From Petrosia ficiformis (lineage: Eukaryota > Porifera > Demospongiae > Haplosclerida > Petrosiidae), in the NCBI GenBank assembly GCA_947044365.1, contig OX345653.1, positions 4,614,001-4,678,000 of the forward strand: 64,000 nucleotides of DNA, in the 5' to 3' direction. Of this stretch, positions 1 through 25,813 are shown piece by piece. How positions within the stretch are numbered: position 1 is the first letter of the stretch; each line of letters begins with the position of its first letter. The notes beneath the pieces were generated by a model. That model made no database searches and was not told where the DNA came from. It saw only the letters and a list, made by a program, of their open reading frames with translations. Made by a program: the position numbers and the translations under genes.

Positions 1-590
1 AATGCCAGAAGACGAGAGTACCCCGGAGAAACGGACAGATAAGATATTTAGACAAATGGATACCAATAAAGATGGCAAACTCTCTCTAGAGGTATATAGG
101 GTTCATTAGTTAACAACACTGGGTCCTAATATTAAAACTGGGTCCCAATATTAATACTGGGTCCTAATATTAATACTGGGTCCTAATAGTAATACTAGGT
201 CATAATATAATTCTGGGTCCTGGGTCCTAATATTAATACTGGGTCCTACTAGTAATACTGGGTCCTAATATTAATACTGGTTCCTAATAGTATTATTGGG
301 TCCTAATATTAATACTGGGTCCTACTAGTAATACTGGGTCCTAATATTAATATTGGGTCCTAATAGTATTATTGGGTCCTAATATTAATACTGGGTCCTA
401 ATAGTAATATTGGGTCCTAATATTAATACTGGGTCCTAATAGTAATACGCTGTAGTATTTTGTATAACACTGGGCCTAATTAATGTTTTTTTTTTTATTC
501 TAGGAATTTATAGAAGGTGCTAAAACTGATCCTTCAATTGTTCGCCTTCTGGAATGTGATCCAAGTTCCGGAATGGGGGCTACACCCTAG
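1..590 (+). CDS. Hippocalcin/neurocalcin-like EF-hand calcium sensor, 3' end only
   Basis: Two exons are visible: about 1-91, ending at a GTATAT donor, and 503-590, starting after a T-rich tract and TAG acceptor and ending in TAG at 588-590. The peptide reads [20 protein letters not shown], then an EF-hand loop [12 protein letters not shown], then a tail ending [10 protein letters not shown]. This matches the last EF-hand and C-terminus of hippocalcin, neurocalcin and visinin-like proteins almost residue for residue until the divergent end. The family are N-myristoylated neuronal calcium sensors that expose the lipid on Ca2+ binding and move to membranes. The Met at position 2 is internal in the family, so the start, myristoylation site and first three EF-hands lie upstream of the window. 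The exact paralogue cannot be decided. Its 3' end converges with the FAK gene on the other strand. Confidence 0.93.
115..465. repeat. Minisatellite, unit about 18-19 bp
   Basis: About 18 imperfect copies of ctgggtcctaatattaata fill the only visible intron of the hippocalcin-like gene. Copies alternate between the cores taatattaat and taatagtaat. Confidence 0.9.
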
Positions 591-869
591 TTTCTTTGTT
601 GTTTTTTTTAAAGGACAAGTTCATTTATTCTAAGTGCAATTTGATAAGTCACACTAAGTATATAATTATCATTATAATGTCATAAATCAACTTTATTTTA
701 CCTTTATAATTATAATTATATAAAAGAAGTGTTATCAAATTATTTGATATTAAATAATAGAAAATTGCCAATCTATAGAAAGTATAAAGTTATATATATA
801 TCTGTATACACACGAAACATTACATACATATATACATTACAGGTGAGTATGAAGTAATTTATTGGTACA

Positions 870-5875
<5,006 letters not shown>

Positions 5876-5932
5876 CTTTCCAAAAAACAACCAAGACACA
5901 CTATACTACTACTATTTACACTAGACTTACCG

Positions 5933-5940
5933 TTTATATA
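5933..5940 (-). promoter_or_regulatory. TATA box of the FAK kinase-FAT transcript
   Basis: TATATAAA on the minus strand, 58 bp upstream of ATG 5875. This would place transcription start near 5900-5910 and leave a leader of about 30 nt. The flanking DNA (5940-5970) is locally GC-richer than its surroundings. The spacing is what a core promoter needs; no expression evidence is available here. Confidence 0.55.
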
Positions 5941-6789
5941 ACCGCACACGGGTGTAAGACCACGCCCACAGCCAAGAGGTTAATTAATATCACTACATGT
6001 GTATTTACTACTGTAGTTGTGTCGCACCCTGATTGTGTTTTTTACACATAAACAGTTCACTAAACTCCTAACCATACAAGAAAGGATAATTTGTATATTA
6101 ATCATAAATTGAATCGTGTTTGTGGTAAATTGACTGAATTAGGAAATGATATAATTGATATGCGTAACATAACACCATTATGACCAAATTGATAGTCCTA
6201 AAAAATGACTATTAATGAACATGACTATATATTATTATATTAGTGTAATAAATGAAACTGCTTCTTAATACAGTAATATTTTACAGATCGAGGAACAGAT
6301 TTTATTACACTTTAGAGAGAAAATAATTTTAAATTCAAATATGCATTCCTCATGCATACCACACCATTAATGATTACATCAAAGGAAACACACTAGTTGT
6401 AGGAAATCTTCCTGTGTGATACACGGCATACATCATTTGAATGTCTATGTCTTCCTGTAGTGTCATCTCGTCACAAGTATATGGGAATTATTATAATATG
6501 CTGTCATAAACTGTTGTGTCTACAGCAACCATTAATATTTTAATAAGTATATGTAATTACATACAATACCATACATTCATAAACAATAATATAATATGCC
6601 CGGATAATGTGACTATATAACCACATCACATGACATAATGTCCTAATCATATGGCATTTAAACCCCATAGAGGATAGTAGTTACAAGCTACATGATATTC
6701 AATATCTCTGATAACTGGATGGTATGTATGATAACTCAATATCTGATATCAGAATGGTATATAATTATATACACTGTATGATAACTGAA

Positions 6790-7420
6790 TGGTACATAAA
6801 TACATACATACATACATACATACATACATACATACATACATACATACATACATACATACATACATGCATACATTACATACATACATATATACATAAAAAC
6901 ATACATTCATACATGCATACACATATATATACAATACACATAAATACACAGTATGATAACTGAATGGTATAATATAGTCATAAATCTCATATTTACATAC
7001 ACTATATTGATAATTGAATGGTACATACATACATGTAGTATGTATGTACCATTCAATTATTAATATAGTGTACATGTATGTATGTATGTACCATTCAATT
7101 ATTAATATAGTGTATATGTATGTATGTATGTACCATTCAATTATTAATATAGCGTATATGTATGTATGTATGTACCATTCAATTAATATAGTGTACATGT
7201 ATGTATGTATGTACCATTCAATTATTAATATAGTGTACATGTATGTATGTATGTACCATTCAATTAATATAGTGTACATGTATGTATGTATGTACCATTC
7301 AATTATTAATATAGTGTATATGTATGTATGTATGTACCATTCAATTATTAATATAGTGTACATGTATGTATGTATGTACTACATACATACATACATGTAC
7401 ACTATATTGATAACTGAAAG
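6790..7420. repeat. CATA microsatellite and a minisatellite bounded by inverted copies
   Basis: A (CATA)n run (6795-6875) is followed by eight copies of a 37-42 bp unit, TGTATGTATGTACCATTCAA plus ttattaatatagtgtaca (7040-7375). At each end the unit appears inverted (6995-7035 and 7378-7420), so the array begins and ends in a long hairpin-forming palindrome centred near 7037 and 7378. Confidence 0.88.
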
Positions 7421-8139
7421 GTAGGTGCATCATGGTATTGTATCTCCAGACATGTCTACTATAATTGTTTATTTATTTATTTTTTATTTATTGTCTTTGT
7501 AACGTCTGTTTATTTTTACAATATCTATTGTGTTAACATTATCATACTACTATTAAGGATTAAGGGAAGACAGAATGTGTCATCTACAAACAATGGAATT
7601 ATGTTTTACTACAAATTTAATTTTATATTTAGGTATGTGTGAAATAGTTTGAGGAAAGACAAGTGGAGACGGTTACCATGGCGATAACAAAATATCATTA
7701 ATGAGACACTCCTACTGACTTTTTCTTTCAATTAGAAAGGATGTTGTTTTGTGGTTGTGTGGTTAGTATCGAGTGTCTATTGATGGCATTTATGAGTTTA
7801 CACATTAACCATAACTAATTACATCCAGCCCATAGGTAGCAATTTAGAGAATTAAGAGGTGAGAACGATGTACCACAAACGAGATATATATCATCTGACA
7901 ACTAAAATACACTTTTATTTTTGAATGTGATGTGTAAGTACTATGAAGAATAGCATCAAGACAAGAAAAGAAGCATTTGTGATGTCTAGTCCTTTGCCAA
8001 TAAGATACTCAACATGTTAGAACTCTTCCATCAAAATCAGTCTCATCACTGCATATAGGAACTACTACCCATTTACACCAGTATAATAATATATATTATT
8101 ACAACTAATATCATAGTATGTGATATACACACACTAACC

Positions 8140-13262
<5,123 letters not shown>

Positions 13263-13394
13263 ATCTTTCTTGCTGATAAACTCTCCAGAAAAAAAAAGAA
13301 TTTTGGAAGATTACTGAACAAGATTACTAGTAACTAATGAATATCATTAAAAAGGGTGTGTCAATATTTATCTTGGGTATATACCGGTAATAAT

Positions 13395-13462
13395 AGATAA
13401 TCAATATACATCAGACACTGTTGTTCATAATTGAGTTACAACACTATCATCATACATTATCT
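13395..13462 (-). promoter_or_regulatory. SECIS element in the 3' UTR of the selenoprotein L-like gene
   Basis: The element starts 18 nt after the stop codon. Read on the minus strand: lower helix AGATAAT (13462-13456) with ATTATCT (13401-13395), 7 of 7 pairs; an internal loop; quartet strands TGAT (13452-13449, in the context ATGAT) and TGAT (13413-13410), giving the tandem G.A/A.G core; upper helix of 11 positions, 13448-13438 with 13424-13414, ten paired (one G-T wobble) and one G-G mismatch; apical loop of 13 nt (13437-13425) beginning with the unpaired AA. Core, helix length and AA position all fit a eukaryotic SECIS, which recruits SBP2 and the Sec elongation factor to recode UGA. Confidence 0.85.
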
Positions 13463-13479
13463 ACAATTATAATGAAATA

Positions 13480-14721
13480 TTAATTAACATTCTTTGTTCT
13501 CAATACGTCTAATAGTTCACTAACAGACGGTCTTTCATTTTCTTGAGTTTCATAAATATAAATAAGTTTACCATTATTATCAAATATATAATCTCCACCC
13601 ATTAAGAATATATCATCACCAGGATATGCAGGAGGTATATCAACACCCAAGAGACGCATTTGAGCATATGAGCTTATCATGTGTGTACCCATTAGTGTAC
13701 ACCTCCTACCTAAACCTAGTTGATGATACAGGACTTGATCCTGATCCAAGTAGACTGGGAATGAGACTGTATTACTAATTAATGAAAGATAATAATAATG
13801 ATATTAGCTACTAATGTATGTAATGGTGTGTTTGTATACCTTTTAATCCATATTTGTGCACCCTCATAATTACCCGCTGCTATAGCAATCACCTGACAAC
13901 CAAGAGCCTTAAAATCACCAAACCGAGTTGCTATAGCAACCAGATGATCTAATCATCCTAGTCATCCATAATGACGAATTAGAACAAGAAGTGCGTATTG
14001 ACTGGTCTATAATGTATGTGTCGTAATTGAATTATAATGTATTAATGAGATAACTTACTTTCAATAAAGAGTATAATTCTACAGTGTCTCCATTATTACC
14101 ATTGATTAATTTAATATCAGGGACTATCCCATTCAGTTTAGTTACATTAGATATTAGTGGATTTCCCAGCATCAGTTTATTATTTATCTTGAAAAATAAA
14201 ATAAACAATAAAAAATGTAATATTTGATATTATATCTCACCTCATCCACAAACAGTGCATGCATTTGTTCAGCAGTTACCAGCAGATCATAAGCTGTTTG
14301 AAGTTGATGATCACTGTTATATTTCTGTATTTTATCAGTTAATTGCTGACGTGTCTCAACACCACACACTCTGAATGATAGAATATATAAATAGACTGAT
14401 CGATATAGATAGATAGATAGACCACAAGAGCTAACTTGAAACAATCAGAATATTGTGTAAACAAGAAAATGCGTCTCAAACCATCTTTATCAGTTGCAAA
14501 ATCTCCAGTACTTTCATAATGTATTTGCTTTTCTTTGATATTTGCAACAGTTTCCTCTACAACTATATATAATTATTATGTGTATATTTCACATACAACA
14601 GTACATAGTTATTATTGTGTTCACATGTCATACAATATTATACAATTATATGTAAGATATATAACTTACTTTGTGCTAGTTTAGTTATGGAAGTTGTAAG
14701 TGAATCTGTTTGACTGGCCAT
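13480..14721 (-). CDS. SELENOL: Selenoprotein L-like thioredoxin-fold protein with a UxxU (two selenocysteine) motif
   Basis: Six exons: 14670-14721, 14436-14562, 14241-14370, 14059-14187, 13840-14006 and 13480-13774. All junctions are GT-AG and keep phase. The total is 900 nt, 299 residues. Exon 5 reads LLVLIRHYG, TGA (13962-13964), LG, TGA (13953-13955), then LDHLVAIATRFGDFKALG. The same frame is open on both sides and matches the PRX-like2/SelU/SelL fold, where CxxC or UxxC normally sits after RHFG. The two TGA codons fall exactly at the redox positions (residues 161 and 164). Downstream are FPVYLDQDQVLYHQLGLGR, then a loop and FDNNGKLIYIYET. A SECIS follows in the 3' UTR. SelL is known from aquatic animals and forms a diselenide. 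Its physiological substrate is unknown to me. FTCD ends 56 bp upstream on the same strand. Alternative readings, pseudogene or truncated protein, are unlikely given the intact frame and the SECIS. Confidence 0.88.
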
Positions 14722-14777
14722 TTTCCTAGCTACCTTTAGCCACTCCTCTATTAATAATCTCTTGATGATGTTATATT

Positions 14778-16220
14778 TTACATTATTAATCTTTTATTAA
14801 TTGTATCAAGTACAGATTTGCTTTCTGCACGAGTAGAGTCTAAAATAATTCCAACTTCTTGTTTTGTTTCCTCAACAAATACTGTATCATTTATGCTCTT
14901 CAAATTAATGATGACATTACAATACCCACCAAACACACCGGTCTCTAGACTACTAGCAGAAACCTGTGTGCATTAATTAGAAATATAAGATAAAGATATA
15001 CACGCATACACCTAGCTATAATCATCATCACCTGTAAATCAGACATAGTCTGGATATTCCCATGTTCTGCTAATGAATGAAGGTGTGGCCAGCATTTGTG
15101 AGCCGTTCTCATCAGGTTTAAAGGGACGTTCACAGCTTCTTTAAGTCCATCCTGCATAGCAACATGACGTCTATAGAAAAAGAAACAAGTAGTTGAATGA
15201 ATGAATGAATGTATAAAAATATTTATACTTTTGTTTTTCTTCTTCAGTAGACTGACTCATTTTCAATGCTTCCTATAATAAATAAACAATGTATAATAGT
15301 ATTGTGAATACTATTATAGACATACATGAATGACTACACTACACTTGAAAACAAAATAATAATCAGCTATACAATTACTCAATTGTAAAATATTATACAG
15401 CATTGTTGTGTAATAATACACACACAAGACAAACCATGTATTTATTAAATGCTTGAGCATCAGAATCAATCATAACAATTAACTCTTGTGTGATAGTATA
15501 TAAAGGAGTGATTGCTTGACGTATCACATGATCTAGAGACTCATATTGTCGTTTACCATAAGTCATAAACCCAACCTGAAAAGAAATGGTAACGAAGAGA
15601 GACAGAGAAAATGATAATCCTTACCATACTTCCTAACGCTGACCCAATACTAGCAATACATGCACTAGCAGATCCGCCACCTGGAGTAGATGTACGTGCT
15701 CCGATAGATTCTATAAAGTTTCTAACACTACTACTCAACAGAGGACCATCAGTATTAGCACCAATACTATACCTGGAGAACAATATATGGATAGACAAAC
15801 AAATAGACAGGTATAACATACTCAATAATCTTCTCTTGTGGTTTGAAATGAGAGATAGAATTGAGTCCTAATCTTTCAACTGCTAACATTATCTTTTGAT
15901 TCTCTCGAAGAATGAACAATTTTTCTTTTTCAATGTAGTAATCAGCAACCATTAATAAAGACTAAACATATTTAAGTAGTTTATAAATATAACAATAATA
16001 ATTGTACTTACCTTCAATGGAACTAATCCAACTATCTCTGAACCCACTACAGGTAAATTCAATTTAGTTGCATTCTCTACACATTCTTCATAAGCTGTAT
16101 GAATGGGCGTGGTTTCAAAATCTGTTAGATTCATAGACACTTGAGATAAATCCTTTTCTTCAAGGTACCAACCAATAGCCTTCACACATTTAAGACTACC
16201 AGGCTAATATAGAATAAACA

Positions 16221-16251
<31 letters not shown>

Positions 16252-16447
16252 TACATGCATGCATGCATGCATGCATGCATCTATGTATGTATGTATGTAT
16301 GTATGCATCTATGTATGTATGTATGTATGTATGCATGTATGTCTGTATGTATGTTTATATGTATATATGTTTGTATGTATATATGTATACATGTATGAAT
16401 GTATGTATGTATGTATGCATGTATGTATGTATGTATGTATACATGTA

Positions 16448-16480
<33 letters not shown>

Positions 16481-16553
16481 ACATGTATGTATGTATGTAT
16501 GTATGTATGTATGTATGTATGTATGTATGTATGTATGTATGTATGTATACATG

Positions 16554-16587
<34 letters not shown>

Positions 16588-17438
16588 TGTATGCATCTAT
16601 GTATGTATGTATGCATCTATGTATGTATGTATGCATCTATGTATGTATGACTGTAAGTATGTATTACATGTGTAGGTATGTATGTGCTTATTATATACTA
16701 TTACATACCTTATCAGGTCCTCTTCCATATTCTCTAATATCAAGAGCTATACGATGAGCTTGTTGTTTTGTACTGAGAAGATTTACATTATATGCTATAA
16801 GAAATTTTCGTGCACCTGTGACTGTAGCTCCCCATGAAGAAATAAACTCGGCTGGACCAAAATCAGGATTCCATTTGACATCTGTCAACTAAAGGAATCA
16901 TTAATGAATGAATGGATTTATAATATCTTGTACCTTATCTCTGAGTCCTTCATATTCTCCTGATCTGATTTGTGGTAGAGTTTTACGATAATCTTTAGTC
17001 GCTGAATATTCATAAAGATATACAGGAACATTCAGACTATCAGCAAGCTGACATCCAAACTTATGAGAACACTCAATACAATCCTCCATTGTAACTCCAC
17101 TGACAGGAACAAATGGACACACGTCTAAGGCACCCATACGAGGGTGATCCCCTAAAAACACTTATAATATGATATATCACGTGACTATTTGTGTATATAC
17201 CTCTGTGTTTAGTCATATCAATAAGTTTAAAAGCCACTTTTGCAGCATTTAGAGCTCCTTCAACAACTGATGAAGGACTTCCCACAAATGTATAGACAGT
17301 TCTGTTAGTAGATATTCCAGAATCTACATCAAGTAAAGTACATTCATTAGTATCTTTTATAGCATCTGATATTGCATCAATAACATCAGATCTTTTTCCT
17401 TCAGAGAAATTTGGTACACACTCTACAATAGCAGACAT
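14778..17438 (-). CDS. FTCD: Formimidoyltransferase-cyclodeaminase
   Basis: Start ATG 17438, [20 protein letters not shown], matches the N-terminus of the family exactly. Later blocks: [17 protein letters not shown] (about 17110), with the catalytic-region His; [20 protein letters not shown] (about 16840); then the cyclodeaminase domain with [19 protein letters not shown] (about 15680), the glycine-rich folate site; [12 protein letters not shown] (about 15110); and [16 protein letters not shown] (about 14920). Stop TAA is at 14778-14780. Both domains are present, so it is the bifunctional enzyme. It moves the formimino group from formiminoglutamate to tetrahydrofolate and then releases ammonia to give methenyl-THF, linking histidine breakdown to the one-carbon pool. 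A 445-bp TATG repeat sits in one intron. The start lies 74 bp from the divergent USP14 start. Confidence 0.95.
16220..16665. repeat. TATG microsatellite in FTCD
   Basis: About 110 tatg units with scattered gcatgcat, tatacatg and gcatctatg variants. They give spurious open frames on both strands. Confidence 0.95.
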
Positions 17439-17512
17439 TGGAGTAAACTATGAGTGGACTCCTGATATTAATATTAATTAATTAATCTCAGTAATCTGTT
17501 ATTAATGAAGGC
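17439..17512. promoter_or_regulatory. 74-bp shared promoter region of FTCD and USP14
   Basis: Only 74 bp separate the FTCD start (minus) from the USP14 start (plus). They include an attaatattaattaattaat tract. No TATA box or named factor site is clear to me. The two genes must share or overlap core promoter DNA, unless the transcripts start inside the partner gene. Confidence 0.6.
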
Positions 17513-19886
<2,374 letters not shown>

Positions 19887-20002
19887 TAGCATATTTTAAA
19901 CTAGTAAACTATTATTATTATTATTATACCATGTTGATGATATGACTACACAAGTGTTAAAAATGTATATAACATACCATAATAGTAATTCTGATGATCT
20001 AT

Positions 20003-21937
20003 TTATACCCAGTGATGGTTAGTATTATATAAAAATGACTGTTTTCCAATAGTCCTTGGCTCATAAGATCCTAGAGAATGATAGAAGCATGATGTATCAC
20101 AGATGGATGGTAATGACATTATCAGATGAAGTTGAGCAGATAAAAAGACGCAACATGCATAATTTCATATGATACATATAAAGATCAAACCTGGTCCTGG
20201 TTCTTGAGCAGTAGTTGATAATTGATTCAATCTGCAACTTGTACTTTTAAATACAGATGCTGTTACTAGATGAGTATCACTATCAGTGGAGACTAATTCA
20301 TAATGTCCTGGACCAGGTGATGGTGGGAGAGGAGGTAGAGGTATAGCAGGAGCTGAAATACATAGGTAATGCTTTTGACGATAATAAGGTATCGGTCGAC
20401 TAGTTTTTGATGTAGAGAGAATATAATCAGCAGGACCAGGAGTGTCCTTAACTATTAATGGTCTATTAGTTTTTGAGAGAAAGTTAGCTTTTTGAGAGCA
20501 GGAAGTAGGATATACCAGTTCATCATTAAGAGTATATTGACCTGGTCCAGGATTATTGACACAAGATTTTAATAAACTGTCACGTTTTGTTCGGCTCTTA
20601 AATGCAGCTCCTGCACTTACAATATTATTTGAACTAGGTGTTGGTATGTTATATGAATTGGGTGCTGGTCCTGATGAAGGACACTCGTGTTTATCAACTA
20701 TTGGTGTTTGAAAATTTCTGTGATAAAAATTATGAATATTAATAATCATTAAATGTTTCATATATATACCTGCTGAATTTAGCTCTACTGAAATCTACAC
20801 GAGTAGATGGCATGGAAAGATTGTATGTACCAGGTCCTAGTGAAAAACTACGATTACGAGGAAACCTTTGAGCCTTGCTTGCAAATCCACTAGTACCTCG
20901 CTAAAAATAAGCAAATTAATATTTAAACTACACTTATGATATATCCTCACTTTCGAAAATGATGCATTATCGTGTTGCCATGACAACACAGAATAGTTTC
21001 CTGGTCCTGGGTGGTCGTTGATGGTATGAGGATTGAATCTGGTAGATTGTGTGTTGAATCCATGAGGTTCACAATTAGAAGTGAAAAAGGTTTGATATTT
21101 ACTGGGAATGGATGCAGTTACTGATGGAGAAGATTGATGCGTAATCGCTGAAAACAAGGAGAGAAAAAGATTTTGCGCATATGATTGCTTGTCACTATTT
21201 TTGACTTGATTCCTTTATTTTTAGCCTCACTATATAATAATCACCCTTACTATATAATGATCACCCTCACTATATAATAATCACCCTCACTATATAATGA
21301 TCACCCTTAATATATAATGATCACCCTTACTATATAATGATCACCCTTAATATATAATGATCACCCTTAATATATAATGATCACCCTTACTATATAATGA
21401 TCACCCTTACTATATAATGATCACCCTCGCTATATAATAATCACCCTCACTATATAATGATCACCCTTAATATATAATAATCACCCTTACTATATAATGA
21501 TCACCCTCGCTATATAATAATCACCCTCACTATATAATGATCACCCTTAATATATAATAATCACCCTTACTATATAATGATCACCCTCGCTATATAATAA
21601 TCACCCTCACTATATAATGATCACCCTTAATATATAATAATCACCCTTACTATATAATGATCACCCTCACTATGTAATGATCACCCTTACTATATAATGA
21701 CTATCCTTACTAAATTAGCAATATACAAGATTCAGCATAACCCACAATAACACACACATGTACACACACACACGTACACACACACACAATACCTTTATAG
21801 ATGCCATTTTGACCCTTCAATCTTTTTCCAATTATGTTCTCTTCCTTTAAACTAGCGCTACAAGTCCCTGTAGTGTATGAAACCATTTGAGAAGGACACA
21901 AACTCACCTGGTCATTGATGCCTGCAGTATCATCCAT
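20003..21937 (-). CDS. STPG1: Sperm-tail PG-rich repeat protein, STPG1-like
   Basis: Exon 1 (about 21794-21937) begins MDDTAGINDQ. Later exons carry HGFNTQSTRF and DHPGPGNYSV (about 21000), LGPGTYNL (about 20830), NNPGPGQYTLNDEL, DTPGPADYIL and PSPGPGHYELVS (20187-20717). A small last exon ends in GKQSFLYNTNHHWV with stop 20003-20005. The repeated PGPGxY motifs are SHIPPO/STPGR repeats, and the GKQSFLYN tail is also found in human STPG1 (MAPO2). STPG proteins are found at sperm flagella and cilia; human STPG1 was also linked to alkylation-induced apoptosis. One intron holds a 20-bp minisatellite. An X-box-like GTTACTATGGATAC (21958-21971, one mismatch) lies 20 bp upstream of the ATG. Confidence 0.88.
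20974..20987. other. X-box-like palindrome inside an STPG1 exon
   Basis: GTTGCCATGACAAC fits RYYNYY-N2-RRNRAC fully. On the coding (minus) strand it encodes part of LSWQH. It is one member of the dispersed set described in the findings. Confidence 0.85.
21230..21705. repeat. 20-bp minisatellite in STPG1
   Basis: About 24 copies of tatataatgatcacccttac with variants in three positions (aataa/aatga, ccctc/cccct, cgc/cac). Blocks of four or five variants recur in the same order, which shows block duplication. Confidence 0.95.
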
Positions 21938-22501
21938 TTTCTTCCTCGTGTTGCTCAGTTACTATGGATACAAGATCACGTGATAACACGTGACTAGCCA
22001 AAAAAAGGGGGGTTGGATCATCTTGTACATCATCCTAGTGTAAATTAAAGGTTAGTTATTAAATATATCTTTATATGATATTGTCTAATACTATTTCCAA
22101 TAAGAATATTATTAATTAACCTCATTATAAAGTGGATTATCCTAGCTGCTTGTTACCTAAGGTTTTAGGGTTTCTTAGATATGATTCATTGTGATAACCT
22201 AGTAGGTGTTAATAATTGATTTGCTGTTTGAATCACAGATCATATGATTTTATTCGTACTGTTAGTGAATAATGAATGCCCTCAACTGATTCTATAAGAA
22301 GTCTCGTACTAATTAATTCCTGAATATAATTAAAAGATGACGCTGGTATTAGTTGAATATCAATACATCATAATTTAATTATCTTGCCTATAAAAAATAA
22401 ATTCTCATATTTCACAAGGTGTAAATTCCACTATGTTAGTACAGCAGCCATTATGAAACTAGAAAGGTCACCAGTCATCACATTATGGTTTCATTTTCCA
22501 G
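21938..22501. other. Divergent intergenic region STPG1/ELOC
   Basis: It holds the STPG1 promoter side (GTTACTATGGATAC at 21958, CACGTGA-type sequence at 21976-21992) and the elongin C leader. TTTCATTTTCCAG directly precedes the ELOC ATG, so a non-coding first exon of ELOC lies in this stretch. I see no gene in it. Confidence 0.5.
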
Positions 22502-23000
<499 letters not shown>

Positions 23001-23233
23001 AACCATGGTTCTTATTTCTACCTTCTATTGAGTTGACATAATATTTAATTTATGTTATGTACATACATTTATTATCTAGTGATATAACACTTTTATAACA
23101 CAAAGTGGATGTTATGACATTCCATGTGATGTGTTTGGTTTTACATTGTGTGTGTGTATTGTGTTTGGTTTCTGAAAATTCATTGGAAATTAAAGAGTTT
23201 GTTAAATTAAAAATAGTGAAAATGAATTATTAG

Positions 23234-25333
<2,100 letters not shown>

Positions 25334-25364
25334 TTTGAAACTCACTTATATCTCATTGTTATCT

Positions 25365-25378
25365 GTTACCATGGCAAT
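25365..25378 (-). promoter_or_regulatory. X-box (RFX site) in the MAPK15 promoter
   Basis: ATTGCC-AT-GGTAAC on the minus strand matches RYYNYY-N2-RRNRAC at every position and lies 32 bp before the MAPK15 start. RFX/DAF-19 sites just upstream of ciliary genes are well established. The same motif is frequent elsewhere in this window, which weakens the case from the match alone. Confidence 0.6.
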
Positions 25379-25813
25379 ATTGGGGGTGGGGCTCAAATAT
25401 GACCACGAGTAATTGTTGTCATATCTATTACCATCAAGTCTGTCTGTGGTTACAGACCACTAGCGCCGACTGTCTATCGGCAGTTCTTTGATGTCTGGCA
25501 TGATTGTTTTTTTCCTAGCCAGAAGACAACACTATTACAACCGGACGTGTACGATAGATTGTGGTGTCTGATGTTGCACCAAGGTGAAAATCATTGAATG
25601 GTTTTGTTTCTTACTTTCTTAGTCTTGGGTGATCGTAAAAGGGCTTCTTCCTTGCTGTTTTGTTGTTGCCAGACAGACATATCAACCAGGATTCCTTGAA
25701 CTCCAAGCAGATATATTTATCATCTTGGTATGTTAGTCGATATTATAATTATAATAATTATTAAAATTATTTGCTTAATAATTTGTACATATATATATTA
25801 TATCTTTAAGGTT
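25379..25813 (+). other. MAPK15/GREB1 intergenic DNA and GREB1 leader
   Basis: A non-coding first exon of the GREB1-like gene probably ends near 25726 (CATCTTG|GTATGT), and its intron ends at TTTAAG just before GTT-ATG at 25814. No other gene is visible. Confidence 0.5.

Larger units (their letters stand above)
5876..8139. other. Spacer or long intron between the FAK FERM and kinase halves
   Basis: I find no convincing conserved exon here. It holds the TATA box at 5933-5940, the palindrome-flanked array at 6790-7420, and on the minus strand an AATAAA at 7914-7919. A possible terminal exon follows a TATATGCAG acceptor (exon from 8048). Spliced to the FERM exon it would add about ten residues and a stop at 8017-8019. 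Confidence 0.5.

Noticed and set aside
7672..7688. GTTACCATGGCGATAAC as an RFX site
   Set aside because: It has three extra bases in the right half and fails the spacing rule, and no start codon is nearby.
13840..14006. Reading the redoxin gene as a pseudogene or as two genes because of in-frame stops
   Set aside because: Both stops are TGA, lie exactly at the redox motif positions, the frame is intact elsewhere with six consistent junctions, and a SECIS follows.
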